A DNA stretch of 64,000 nucleotides from Bradyrhizobium quebecense (GTDB lineage: Bacteria > Pseudomonadota > Alphaproteobacteria > Rhizobiales > Xanthobacteraceae): assembly GCF_013373795.3 (NCBI RefSeq), contig NZ_CP088022.1:2480001-2544000 (forward strand), given 5' to 3'. Position 1 is the stretch's first letter. Each line of letters opens with the position of its first letter. Position numbers and translations under genes: made by a program. The notes under the pieces are model-generated. The model was not told where the DNA came from. It did no database searches and saw only the letters and a list, made by a program, of their open reading frames with translations. Positions 34,177 through 41,812 of the stretch are shown one piece after another.

Positions 34177-34938
34177 TCAGTATCGCGCCGCGACCGGGGC
34201 GCCGTAGCCGCCGAAGCGGTAATTAAACCGCACAGTGACCATATCGACGTCTTGGCTGATCCGGTCGTTGAGCACGGCTGCAAGGCGCGGATCGGCGACG
34301 GAGAAGGAGTTATTCGAATGCCCCATGAACAGATGGTCGTATTCAACACCGACGGACCAGTTTGGTGTGAAGCCATACTCAAGGCCGACACCCACTGTGC
34401 CGCCCCAGCGCGTGTTACTCGCCGAGACCAGACCGAGCCCGGTGAAAGTGTCGAATATATCAAGGCGATTGCTGGTCACGGCCGCGCCGCCCTTCACGTA
34501 GAGCAGGGTCGCATTCCACGCCCAACCGAGTTGGCCTGTGAAGAGGCCGATGCCGTCAGTCTTCACGCGGGTTGAGAGCGTCGGATCGAACAGGCTGACG
34601 CGCGTGTTGCTGAGGTCAGCCCAATCGCCTTGTGCTTCCAATCCGAACACAAACTGATTGGCTTGCCAGCGATACCCGATTTGCCCGCCGAAAACGCCTC
34701 CCGAACGATCACGGCAACCGCTTGCCACTGTCCCTGCAGCAGTGATGAAATCCACGCAATTGTTGCTTTGGCCCCAGCCGCCGTTGGCGCCGATGTAGAA
34801 ACCGGTCCAGTCATAAATCGGCGCCACCATCGGGGGCGGCGCCTTGGTGTAGGGACGGGCCGCCAGATCCGCGGCGCTTGCCGGCGCCGACGCGCTCAGC
34901 GCCATCGCACCAATCGTAACAACCAACAGCTTTTTCAT
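34177..34938 (-). CDS. Outer-membrane beta-barrel protein, Omp31/RopB type
   Basis: The ATG at 34938 follows GGAGGAAATTCAC, a strong ribosome-binding site; upstream in-frame residues are not coding. The 253-residue product has a signal peptide (KKLLVVTIGAMALSASAPASA), then DLAARPYTKAPPP and YDWTGFYIGANGGWG, a signature of rhizobial Omp31-like 8-stranded porin-like barrels. The C-terminus ends in an aromatic residue (VRFNYRFGG...ARY) as needed for barrel insertion. Its own terminator and regular promoter gap make it an independent gene. It could be a host gene or a prophage receptor-modifying gene. Confidence 0.85.
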   Translation of the reverse strand: MKKLLVVTIGAMALSASAPASAADLAARPYTKAPPPMVAPIYDWTGFYIGANGGWGQSNNCVDFITAAGTVASGCRDRSGGVFGGQIGYRWQANQFVFGLEAQGDWADLSNTRVSLFDPTLSTRVKTDGIGLFTGQLGWAWNATLLYVKGGAAVTSNRLDIFDTFTGLGLVSASNTRWGGTVGVGLEYGFTPNWSVGVEYDHLFMGHSNNSFSVADPRLAAVLNDRISQDVDMVTVRFNYRFGGYGAPVAARY

Positions 34939-35252
34939 GTGAATTTCCTCCAGTCCGCTTCCGTAGTCCCCGAAGCGTTTTCGGCCAGGCAGGAGCGCCC
35001 ACTTCACGATTCCACCACCAATTGTAAGATGGATGCTGCCGGTATCGTGTAACGGATAGGCCACACCCGCCTTAATTTCGAGGGTAAGGTGTTAACGCAG
35101 ATTAAGAATCGGGCTCCGCTTTCCGTATAGCGCCGAAGGGGACTGCCACACCTCGCTCGAGATTGGGGGCGACAATTCGCACCAAGAGCGAGAACCCCGT
35201 ACGATGACGACTTGGGCCCGCCAGCGCAGAGACCGACGCCCCGGCCGAGCTT

Positions 35253-35468
35253 CTAGAGCACGGTCGACCGAGCGTCCTGCTGCTCTGTTGTCCGGCGTGC
35301 CAGATGACGCCGAGCACGGCTGATGGGATCGTCATAGCTCCTAAGGGCCTCAAGCTCCTGCTCAAGTCGATCGAGCAGGGGCGCATATTTGACGCCGTGC
35401 AGGATGATCACTTCGGAAACGAGCGCGATCGCGTCGAGCAGTTGTTCCTCGGTGATCGGCGCGGTCAT
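35253..35468 (-). CDS. Last gene of the leftward early operon, small helical protein
   Basis: This 71-residue protein begins MTAPITEEQLLDAIALVSEV, with a helix including KYAPLLDRLEQELEALRSY and an Arg-rich tail. It is a common small protein in Bradyrhizobium genomes and prophages. Its ATG overlaps the stop of the upstream gene. Function unknown; in lambda the equivalent leftward genes are anti-host or recombination genes. Confidence 0.65.
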   Translation of the reverse strand: MTAPITEEQLLDAIALVSEVIILHGVKYAPLLDRLEQELEALRSYDDPISRARRHLARRTTEQQDARSTVL

Positions 35469-35623
35469 GCGCGTCGCAGGGTACGTTGAGCGTCGACCCT
35501 TATCGGTGGATAGAGGCGTTCTGTCGCCCTTACGCCACCTTCAAAGCCGCGACGATAACCGACGCGAAGGCCGGCCAGAAGGCCGACCACAAAGCTGGCT
35601 GCGATGAAGATCGCGAGCTTCAT
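35465..35623 (-). CDS. 52-residue membrane microprotein of the leftward operon
   Basis: The ATG at 35623 encodes MKLAIFIAASFVVGLLAGLR, one membrane helix, followed by a basic tail (GYRRGFEGGVRATERLY). Both ends overlap their neighbours by ATGA-type four-base overlaps, which makes the gene convincing although it is short. Function unknown. Confidence 0.6.
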   Translation of the reverse strand: MKLAIFIAASFVVGLLAGLRVGYRRGFEGGVRATERLYPPIRVDAQRTLRRA

Positions 35624-35829
35624 CGACATCGCCTCGCGGATGCGACGCGGAATACTGGACCCAGCGTGTCATCAACAATCTGCGCCCGACCGCCGGAGAT
35701 CAAGGGGGCGGCCATCTCGCTGCCTATTCTCCTGGCGCCGAACCGCCAGCCGCCGCGCGGATGCCGCTCGAATGGACTGTATTCGAGCAGCGCAAGCGCG
35801 ATGTAATGATTGCGTTGAAGGCGCTTCAT
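35620..35829 (-). CDS. 69-residue small protein of the leftward operon
   Basis: The ATG at 35829 gives MKRLQRNHYIALALLEYSPF, then ERHPRGGWRFGARRIG and a short C-terminal strand region. The frame is open upstream but that part is a shadow of the preceding gene. It resembles a compact DNA- or protein-binding domain of rhizobial prophages. It is translationally coupled to the next gene. Confidence 0.6.
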   Translation of the reverse strand: MKRLQRNHYIALALLEYSPFERHPRGGWRFGARRIGSEMAAPLISGGRAQIVDDTLGPVFRVASARRCR

Positions 35830-35845
35830 CAGGGAAGGGCCGCTC

Positions 35846-36130
35846 TCACAGGCTCGGCCCGGCGAGCTGGTGCGCCAGCGCGCGTGCATCAGCAGCATGT
35901 TCCTTGATCTGCGAGCGGGTGAAGCCGAGACGCTCGAGATCGTCTTCGGTGATGCCGCCCTCACGGTAGGAAGCAGCGCGCATGTCGTCGGCCATGCGCT
36001 TGACCGTCTCACTCGGCGAAAGCGGTGAGCGCGGCTTTACCAGCGCGGTATCAATGTATTCAGGGACTTTTGCTTGAGCTGCAGCCGGGCGGCTGATGGC
36101 GGGAAGGCGATTGCAGGAAGGACGTCGCAT
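35846..36130 (-). CDS. First gene of the leftward early operon
   Basis: This 94-residue protein starts at ATG 36130, just after the left operator cluster and a parS-like site. The N-terminal half is Ala/Pro-rich. The C-terminal half has REGGITEDDLERLGFTRSQI, a helix-turn-helix-like helical segment, and ends AHQLAGPSL. Possibly an anti-repressor or early regulator; that is inference from position and helix pattern. Confidence 0.6.
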   Translation of the reverse strand: MRRPSCNRLPAISRPAAAQAKVPEYIDTALVKPRSPLSPSETVKRMADDMRAASYREGGITEDDLERLGFTRSQIKEHAADARALAHQLAGPSL

Positions 36131-36144
36131 AGGGGTTCCCCGTT

Positions 36145-36160
36145 TGTTTCACGGGAAACA
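36145..36160. promoter_or_regulatory. Inverted repeat close to a chromosomal parS site
   Basis: The 16 bases TGTTTCACGGGAAACA differ at one position from the widespread bacterial parS consensus TGTTTCACGTGAAACA. It is also part of an inverted repeat (TTTGTTTC and GAAACAAA around ACGG) in the 5' untranslated region of the leftward operon. It may bind host ParB, or act as an RNA hairpin. Confidence 0.45.
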
Positions 36161-36166
36161 AAATCT

Positions 36167-36228
36167 CACCAAATTGGTGTCGCGTCAATTGCGCAATCAC
36201 CAAAACGGTGATGATATCTGAAATGGTG
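36167..36228. promoter_or_regulatory. Left operator cluster (OL) of the phage switch
   Basis: CACCAAATTGGTG at 36167-36179 and CACCAAAACGGTG at 36198-36210 match the operator palindrome seen near the repressor start, and a half-site GAAATGGTG ends at 36228. They lie directly before the leftward operon that begins at 36130 and downstream of the repressor gene. Confidence 0.8.
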
Positions 36229-36266
36229 TTATGATCTTCTTTGTCGCTGCATTCGTCGGTGATCAA

Positions 36267-36866
36267 TTACCCCAAATCGTTGATGACGCGGCCAACGCGG
36301 CCGATGATCAGCGTCTCGCTCGACATCTGAATAGTCTCATGATCGGGATTCGTAGAGAACGGCTGTAGCCGCGGCGGATTGCCGTGACGGTATCTCTTGA
36401 AGGTGGCGTCACCCTCCGGCGTACCGAAAACGTAAAATTTGTCGGTGAGCAGGCGGTGGTCGGACAAATTGACGCAGATGTACGATCCATCGGGGGCGAT
36501 TCGATCCATCGAGTCGCCCTGCACTTCAAGGACGATCCAATCGCCCTTCGGCAAATCCGCGAGATAAACGTACTTACGCACGTCCGACTTTCGAACACCC
36601 TCCTGGCTTGCGAGGCGTCCAGCGCTGACCCACGATAGAAGTGGTGCTCGGAACGTCTTCAAGCCGGGGAATACCAGCCGCTCGGGTGACGTGCGCAGGG
36701 CCGGAGCCAATCGCTCGGCCCAGAGTGCTGTCATCTCCCGCTCCCCGTGAATGAGCCGATTGATCTGCTGGGGGCTCGTACCGGCGGCCTTGGCAAGCTC
36801 TGCCTGCGTTACATCCGGCCGCTTTGTGAGGGCGTCAGCCAATCCGTTTGGGTATTTCTCCTTCAT
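36267..36866 (-). CDS. CI-type phage repressor (HTH + S24 self-cleaving domain)
   Basis: The ATG at 36866 gives 199 residues. The N-terminal XRE helix-turn-helix (TQAELAKAAGTSPQQINRLI) binds the flanking 13-bp operators. The C-terminal S24 (LexA/CI) domain has the cleavage site Ala82-Gly83 (WVSAGRL), catalytic Ser119 (QGDSMDR) and Lys157 (DATFKRY). RecA-stimulated self-cleavage under DNA damage should induce the prophage. It keeps the lysogenic state by blocking both operator clusters. Length and layout match lambda CI and P22 C2, slightly shorter. Confidence 0.9.
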   Translation of the reverse strand: MKEKYPNGLADALTKRPDVTQAELAKAAGTSPQQINRLIHGEREMTALWAERLAPALRTSPERLVFPGLKTFRAPLLSWVSAGRLASQEGVRKSDVRKYVYLADLPKGDWIVLEVQGDSMDRIAPDGSYICVNLSDHRLLTDKFYVFGTPEGDATFKRYRHGNPPRLQPFSTNPDHETIQMSSETLIIGRVGRVINDLG

Positions 36867-36879
36867 GGCCGGCAATGGG

Positions 36880-36948
36880 CACCAAATTGGTGTTACTTCA
36901 TAGCACCAATTTGGTGAATTGCACTTGCGAATCATCACCATATTGGTG
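36880..36948. promoter_or_regulatory. Right operator cluster (OR), three sites
   Basis: Three 13-bp palindromes: CACCAAATTGGTG (36880-36892), CACCAATTTGGTG (36904-36916) and CACCATATTGGTG (36936-36948). They lie between the divergent repressor and Cro-like genes with centre spacings of 24 and 32 bases. On the reverse strand TATGAA lies between the first two sites, suitable as the -10 of the repressor promoter. Confidence 0.92.
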
Positions 36949-36961
36949 ACGTAGTGGCGTC

Positions 36962-37186
36962 ATGCGCTTTGACCCATGGATGATCGCCAACAGAGAGAGC
37001 AACGCCGGCTTCGGAAAGCGGGCTGGCTGGAGCGGCGAAACCGTACGCCGCTACCGATCCGGCGAACGCGAGCCCGACAAGAAGGCGATGGCGACGATCT
37101 TCGAACTGACGGGTGGCGATGTGACGCCGAACGACTGGGTCGGCGTCGGTCCTCGGACCGAAAACGCTGGGCAGCAGAGCGCGTGA
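36962..37186 (+). CDS. Cro-like small HTH regulator
   Basis: This 74-residue protein begins 13 bases after the third operator, in the position of lambda cro. A helix-turn-helix is readable in NAGFGKRAGWSGETVRRYRSGEREP; the Arg-rich recognition helix would bind the same palindromes. It should open the lytic path by repressing the CI gene. It stands first in the rightward early operon. Confidence 0.75.
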   Translation: MRFDPWMIANRESNAGFGKRAGWSGETVRRYRSGEREPDKKAMATIFELTGGDVTPNDWVGVGPRTENAGQQSA

Positions 37187-37205
37187 CCGACAGGGGGATC
37201 GAGCC

Positions 37206-37361
37206 GTGACCGGCGATATCAATGTAGAGGACCTGCGTTTCCTGGTGTTCATGGCCTGCATTCTGCTGGTTGGGTTGTTCGCCGCGGTCGGCGCCGCGAT
37301 GCAGCCTTTCCTCGAGCGTCGCCGCGACGCCGGCGCCGGCTTCCGTTGGATGCGCCGATGA
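37206..37361 (+). CDS. 51-residue membrane microprotein
   Basis: The start is GTG 37206. A single membrane helix ([22 protein letters not shown]) is followed by a basic tail ([12 protein letters not shown]). The stop overlaps the ATG of the GapR gene (ATGA), so it belongs to the early operon. Function unknown. Confidence 0.6.
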   Translation: MTGDINVEDLRFLVFMACILLVGLFAAVGAAMQPFLERRRDAGAGFRWMRR

Positions 37362-37624
37362 CTAAGAAACCCGCCGCAGAAACCCGCGCGACGACGATCG
37401 CTAAAGACCAGCTGAAATCGATCATCGAGCGCGTCGAGCGCTTGATCGAGGAAAAAAAGACGATCGCCGACGACATCAGCGACGTCTACGCCGAGGCGAA
37501 GGGCAACGGCTTCGACGTCAAGGCGCTGCGCGCGATCATCAAGATGCGCCAACAGGACCCTATCAAGCGCGAGGCGCATGAGACGATCCTCGATACCTAC
37601 ATGCAGGCGCTGGGGATGCTGTGA
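37358..37624 (+). CDS. Phage GapR (DUF2312) DNA-binding protein
   Basis: The ATG at 37358 gives 88 residues. The DUF2312 core is nearly complete: [20 protein letters not shown], then [21 protein letters not shown] and [20 protein letters not shown], ending [10 protein letters not shown]. GapR in Caulobacter binds over-twisted A/T-rich DNA ahead of replication and transcription. A phage copy could organise phage DNA or alter the host nucleoid. It overlaps both neighbours. Confidence 0.88.
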   Translation: MTKKPAAETRATTIAKDQLKSIIERVERLIEEKKTIADDISDVYAEAKGNGFDVKALRAIIKMRQQDPIKREAHETILDTYMQALGML

Positions 37625-38106
37625 TGCACGGCTCTTTCGCCAGCGTCCGGCCGAGTGAATCCATCTCGATCGAGTGGCTGCTCGACTCAGGGCTGACGCC
37701 CTGGCGGCGGATCATGCTCTCGGCGCGCGATAACGTCTGGTCGCTGGTCGACGCCTGCGATTACGACTGGCTGTCGAGAAATGCTTGGAATGTGTCTTGG
37801 GGTTCGCGCACGCCCTGGCAGCTCTACGCAAAGCGCAACGTCGGTCCGGATCGAGCGACCCTGCGTCAACATCGCGAGATCAAGATCGTCCGCGATCCGC
37901 GCTCCGAGCGGTTCATGCGGACGCATCACGTCGACCACGGCAACGGGCAAACGCTCGATAACCGCGACGACAATCTCTCCTGGTGCACTCACAAGCAGAA
38001 CATGAAGAACCGCCGGCCGCGCGCGGCGATCCCTTCGCTCGAGCAGATCGTCCTCGAGCTGATGCGCGTTCATGACATCCCGTTTCCGCAGGAGGTTCCG
38101 TTTTGA
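37624..38106 (+). CDS. HNH endonuclease (HNH_3 / AP2-linked type)
   Basis: The ATG at 37624 (GTG 37621 in frame) gives 160 residues. The HNH motif is readable as HHVDHGNGQTLDNRDDNLSWC followed by HKQNMKNRR, the classical homing-endonuclease ending. The N-terminal domain (ACDYDWLSRNAWNVSW) is typical of phage HNH-AP2 proteins. A nickase or double-strand nuclease for recombination or gene spread; the target is not readable. Confidence 0.85.
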   Translation: MHGSFASVRPSESISIEWLLDSGLTPWRRIMLSARDNVWSLVDACDYDWLSRNAWNVSWGSRTPWQLYAKRNVGPDRATLRQHREIKIVRDPRSERFMRTHHVDHGNGQTLDNRDDNLSWCTHKQNMKNRRPRAAIPSLEQIVLELMRVHDIPFPQEVPF

Positions 38107-38543
38107 CCGACGTTCCCGCATCCGATGGCATGGGGCTAACCGCCCGTATGGTCGACGCGTTGAAAGCGATCACTGAATTTGTCGGTCGCCATGGTGCGAT
38201 GCCGACGCGCCGCGCGTTGGCCGACGTGATGGGCTGTAATCCGAACAACGCCAACCGCCTGATGGATAGCCTGGTCGAGCGGGGCGAGCTGTCGGCCGTG
38301 ACGCGGCGCGGCTGGGTCGCGGTCGCTGGTTTCGGCCGCGATGGCGTCCTGATCTCGGTCCGGCCGCATATCGCGGCGCGGCTCGCGGCCTATTGCGCGG
38401 CGAACGGCGAGAAGGTGACGGCCGTCGCCGATGACGCGATCCAGCTGCATCTCGACCAGCTCGAGGGCGACGTCGCTACTGTCGTGCCGTGCGGCGACGG
38501 CGTCGCCATTGTCGTCGACGACGAGGAGGGTACCGCGTCGTGA
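38103..38543 (+). CDS. Winged-helix regulator of the early operon
   Basis: TTG 38103 overlaps the preceding stop and keeps coupling; an ATG at 38130 is the alternative. The N-terminal domain (TARMVDALKAITEFVGRHGAMP, then TRRALADVMGCNPNNANRLMDSL) is a LexA-like winged helix. The remaining 80 residues form a small alpha/beta domain rich in Val and Asp. It is probably a DNA-binding regulator; the target is unknown. Confidence 0.65.
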   Translation: MTDVPASDGMGLTARMVDALKAITEFVGRHGAMPTRRALADVMGCNPNNANRLMDSLVERGELSAVTRRGWVAVAGFGRDGVLISVRPHIAARLAAYCAANGEKVTAVADDAIQLHLDQLEGDVATVVPCGDGVAIVVDDEEGTAS

Positions 38544-40447
38544 CCGAGCTCGTTCGATATGAAGCGGCGCGCAAGGCGCTGGCCGAGGCCGTCGCGGTCG
38601 ACGAGGTCCAGGAGATCCGCAGCCAGGCCGAGGCGATGCGCCACTATGCGCGCCAGGCGAAGGATCGCGACCTCGAGATCCAGGCGGCGCAGCTGCGTTT
38701 CCGTGCCGAGCGGCGCCTCGGCGAGATGATCGTCGCGCAAAAGGAAACGGTCGGACTCAATACCGGATCACGTGGCCAGCTGCGCGGGCGGAACGTTTCT
38801 GGCGGTTCGGTTTCGGAACAGCCAGAAGATGACCGGCCGACCCTTGCCGAGGCGGGGATCGACCGCAAACTGTCATCCAAGGCGCAGCGCCTGGCTGCAA
38901 TGCCGGCGGCCGAATTCGAGGCGGCGCTCGACCGTCACCAGGAAGAAATGCGCGCCGGGGTTGCCCGTGTCGCGATGGACCTGGCAAAGGTCGGCGCCGA
39001 GGAAAAGGGGAGGGAGCATCGCCGCAACGTGGCGCTGGCGCTCTCTGACGCCTCGGCGCTGCAGCCGACGGGCCGCAAGTATCCGATCATTTATGCCGAT
39101 CCGCCGTGGCATCGAAACCAGGGCGTCACCAGCCGCTCCTATGAGAATCATTATCCGACCATGCCGTGGTCGGAGATCTGCGATCTGCCGGTTAAGGACA
39201 TGGTCCTGCCGGACGCCTGGCTGTTTCTCTGGATTCCGCGGGCGCATCTGCTGGCCTGGCATGAGGCCGAGATCGAGGCGACGGATCTGCGGACCGGCGA
39301 GGTCATCAAGGTCCGCGCGCAGATGCCGCTCGCCTCGGCGGTGGCGCTGTCGTGGGGCTTTGACTCCTACTCGACCGCGTTCGTCTGGACGAAAAACGAC
39401 GACGAGCACCCGACCGAGGCCGGCGGCGCCGTCCTGGTCCGCGACCAGGACGAGCTGCTGCTGCTGTTCAAGCGGGGGAAGGGCCTGCCGAAACCGGGGA
39501 GCGGCGAAAAGTTCGGCTCCAACCATCGCGAGCGCTCGAGGCCGCTCGGGCATTCGCGCAAGCCGGAGCATTACCGGCGCATGATCGCGGCCATGAGCGG
39601 CGGAGTGCCGGCGCTCGAGCTGTTTGCGCGCGTCGACGCTGAGCATCCGCTGCCGCCTGGCTGGGATGCATGGGGCAACCAGGCGGCGACAGCTGCGCTC
39701 GACGGGACTGCGGCGCGCGTCGCGGCCTTCTGCGCCGATGGTCCCGTCTGGGTGACGCGCGACGAGGTCATCGCGGCCGACCGTGCCGCGTTTGAGCAAT
39801 TCAATTCCCAAGCGATCGCGGGCGAGAGCTCGGCGCCTGACGGGGCGTCGGCGGGTATAGAACCGCCGCGCGATCGGACTGCCGATGGTCGGTCATCGGA
39901 CGAGGCCGCAACGGGTAGCCATAGCGCTGCGGCCTCACAGTTAGCGGACGCCGGAGCTCACGCCGGCGATCGTCCAGCCCTTTCGGCCGACGTTGCCTCG
40001 GTGCCGATCGGGAAAGTCGTTTCGAGCGTCGCCGTTGCCGGCTGCGCCGATACAGCCGAGCCGCCGGCGAACCGACCTGGACGCGACATTCTCGATGACG
40101 GGCTCGATATCCCGGAATTTCTGCGCCGGACGCCGAAACCGGCGCCGGATCTCGTCGTCTCGCAAACCGAAATGGATCTCGCGCGTATCGACCGCGCGCC
40201 GGCCGAGGTCGTCGACGATCGTCTGCAAACGCGGCTGCCGCTGACCGAGGACGAGCTCGATATGCAGGCCGCGCTGCTCGCGATCGACGCCGGCGAGCAG
40301 ATCGACGGCGACATGGTCCGGCATCTGGTCGGCGCAGGTTTCGCGCATTGCACGTCGACCGGGGTCATGGTGACCGGTGCCGGCCGCGATTTCCTCGCGC
40401 AGCTGGTAGCGACGCCGGCGCAGCTCGATCTCGAGGCGCGCGCGTGA
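38540..40447 (+). CDS. MT-A70-family DNA adenine methyltransferase with extra C-terminal domain
   Basis: The start is GTG 38540 (MTELVRYEAARKALAEA), overlapping the previous TGA. The 635-residue protein has an N-terminal helical region (residues 1-165) like those of phage MTases, then an MT-A70 domain with the DPPW motif at about residues 187-190 (IIYADPPWHRNQ). Other signs are FLWIPRAHLL, AFVWTKNDDE and PLGHSRKPEHYRRMI. An extra 200 residues (about 430-635) after the enzyme are not part of the family. It is likely an N6-adenine methyltransferase that protects phage DNA or alters regulation. Confidence 0.82.
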   Translation: MTELVRYEAARKALAEAVAVDEVQEIRSQAEAMRHYARQAKDRDLEIQAAQLRFRAERRLGEMIVAQKETVGLNTGSRGQLRGRNVSGGSVSEQPEDDRPTLAEAGIDRKLSSKAQRLAAMPAAEFEAALDRHQEEMRAGVARVAMDLAKVGAEEKGREHRRNVALALSDASALQPTGRKYPIIYADPPWHRNQGVTSRSYENHYPTMPWSEICDLPVKDMVLPDAWLFLWIPRAHLLAWHEAEIEATDLRTGEVIKVRAQMPLASAVALSWGFDSYSTAFVWTKNDDEHPTEAGGAVLVRDQDELLLLFKRGKGLPKPGSGEKFGSNHRERSRPLGHSRKPEHYRRMIAAMSGGVPALELFARVDAEHPLPPGWDAWGNQAATAALDGTAARVAAFCADGPVWVTRDEVIAADRAAFEQFNSQAIAGESSAPDGASAGIEPPRDRTADGRSSDEAATGSHSAAASQLADAGAHAGDRPALSADVASVPIGKVVSSVAVAGCADTAEPPANRPGRDILDDGLDIPEFLRRTPKPAPDLVVSQTEMDLARIDRAPAEVVDDRLQTRLPLTEDELDMQAALLAIDAGEQIDGDMVRHLVGAGFAHCTSTGVMVTGAGRDFLAQLVATPAQLDLEARA

Positions 40448-40830
40448 CCGACAAAGTCGCACTGTTCCGGCAGATCGCTGCGATCGAGGCCGAGATCAAG
40501 GATCGCAGCGCCGGCGCGCGCTCGAGGCTCGATCGGTCGGCGTCGCAGCGCCAGTGCGACGGCCTCGAGGCCGGCGCGAAAACGCTGCTCTGGCTATCGC
40601 AGAACGCGGCGCGCATCGCTGCGGCGTCTCCGCTTCCGGCCTGCACAATTTCGATGACCAGGCAAGTCACTGCCGTCGAGACCGAGCTCAAGGATCGCCG
40701 CAGCGGCGCGCGGGCCAAGCTGAGCTCGTCCGCTGCGATCTACCAACGCGACGGCCTCCAGGCCGCTGCAAACACGCTGCGCTGGCTACAGCAAAACGAG
40801 GCGAGCATCAAAGGGGCATTGCGGCAATGA
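40444..40830 (+). CDS. Small helical protein with an internal tandem duplication
   Basis: GTG 40444 (MTDKVALFRQI) overlaps the preceding stop. The 128 residues consist of two copies of about 55 residues: IAAIEAEIKDRSAGARSRLD...DGLEAGAKTLLWLSQNAARI and VTAVETELKDRRSGARAKLS...DGLQAAANTLRWLQQNEASI. Related single-copy small proteins are common in rhizobial prophages. Function unknown. Confidence 0.7.
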   Translation: MTDKVALFRQIAAIEAEIKDRSAGARSRLDRSASQRQCDGLEAGAKTLLWLSQNAARIAAASPLPACTISMTRQVTAVETELKDRRSGARAKLSSSAAIYQRDGLQAAANTLRWLQQNEASIKGALRQ

Positions 40831-41378
40831 AGCAAACGAAACTGGCATCACTCGCGGAGAGCGCGATCAACGTCTTAGTTGGTTTCGTCATCAGCCTTGC
40901 GGCGCAGGTCTATTTCCTGCCGCTGCTCGGCGTCACGGTCTCGATCGCGCAGAACGTCACGTTTGCGCTAATCATGACCGCAATCTCGATCTGCAGGTCG
41001 TACCTGCTGCGCCGGTTATTCGAGGCGCTGCATATTCGCCGGCCGCTGTCGTCGTTCATGCAGGCTGTTATCGCGGAGCGCTTTCGCCAGATCGAGCGGG
41101 AGGGTTGGTCGACCGAGCACGACGACGGATACGATCGCGGCACGCTGGGCCGAGCTGGTGCCGCGTTCATTTTGCATGCCGGCACGGAATCGCGGGCGGT
41201 GCCGCACGAATGGCCCTGGACGCGCGAATGGTGGAAGCCAGCGGGCTATCGGCGTGACCTGGTCCGCGGTGTCGCCTTGGCGATCGCCGAGGGCGAGCGG
41301 TTCGATCGCAACCGGAATCCGACCGGCGTCCCATCTCGATTGAGGCGACCGCTTGCTGCGCAGGAGCTGCAGCGATGA
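40827..41378 (+). CDS. Membrane protein fused to a small cytosolic domain (DUF7220-like N-terminus)
   Basis: The ATG at 40827 overlaps the previous stop. Residues 1-70 have two membrane helices of DUF7220 type (ESAINVLVGFVISLAAQVYF and AQNVTFALIMTAISI, ending RSYLLRRLFE). Residues 80-170 form a separate domain with AERFRQIEREGWSTEHDDGY and RRDLVRGVALAIAEGERFDR, seen alone in other phages. The fusion ties this domain to the inner membrane. Function unknown. Confidence 0.65.
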   Translation: MKQTKLASLAESAINVLVGFVISLAAQVYFLPLLGVTVSIAQNVTFALIMTAISICRSYLLRRLFEALHIRRPLSSFMQAVIAERFRQIEREGWSTEHDDGYDRGTLGRAGAAFILHAGTESRAVPHEWPWTREWWKPAGYRRDLVRGVALAIAEGERFDRNRNPTGVPSRLRRPLAAQELQR

Positions 41379-41557
41379 CGCAGCTCGAGATCGCCGCGAT
41401 CGCCGTCGGCGCTTTCGCACTGTTCATGTTCGGCTATTCCCTCGGCTGGATACAGCGTGACCGGCTCGCTCGGCGCGCGGTTGCGCTCGAACCACGTTTC
41501 GATGCTGGCGGCTCTGTCTGCGAGGATCTCGAGGCCCGCGTCCGGAGGGCCGCTTGA
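41375..41557 (+). CDS. 60-residue membrane protein
   Basis: The ATG at 41375 overlaps the preceding TGA. One membrane helix (IAAIAVGAFALFMFGYSLGWI) is followed by an Arg-rich cytosolic tail. The stop overlaps the next start. Its function is unknown; it is one of several tiny membrane proteins in the early operon. Confidence 0.6.
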   Translation: MTQLEIAAIAVGAFALFMFGYSLGWIQRDRLARRAVALEPRFDAGGSVCEDLEARVRRAA

Positions 41558-41772
41558 TGGGCTCGACGCGGCACAAGTGGGGCGAGAAGGTCCGATTTCC
41601 GCTCAAGACCGAACAGCAATGTATCCGCTGCGACGTGGTCAAGGTCGGCCGCCGCGAGGGCGGTCCTGCGGGCTATTGGGACGAGTTCTGGCGCGACGAG
41701 GAACGTATCCATTGCACGGCGACGCCGCCCTGCGATGCGCGGCGTGAGGCGGTCGCAGTTGCGGCGGCCTAA
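41557..41772 (+). CDS. Small zinc-ribbon-like protein
   Basis: The ATG at 41557 gives 71 residues; a TTG one codon earlier is in frame. Cys residues in QQCIRCDVVKV and HCTATPPCDAR (CxxC and CxxxxxC patterns) would bind one zinc. The Trp/Arg-rich middle (YWDEFWRDEERIHC) suggests nucleic-acid contact. Small zinc proteins are typical of phage early operons. Confidence 0.6.
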   Translation: MGSTRHKWGEKVRFPLKTEQQCIRCDVVKVGRREGGPAGYWDEFWRDEERIHCTATPPCDARREAVAVAAA

Positions 41773-41812
41773 CGCGATCGTGTGCTGCCTGGCTGGCGAA
41801 GGGCCGGAGGCG

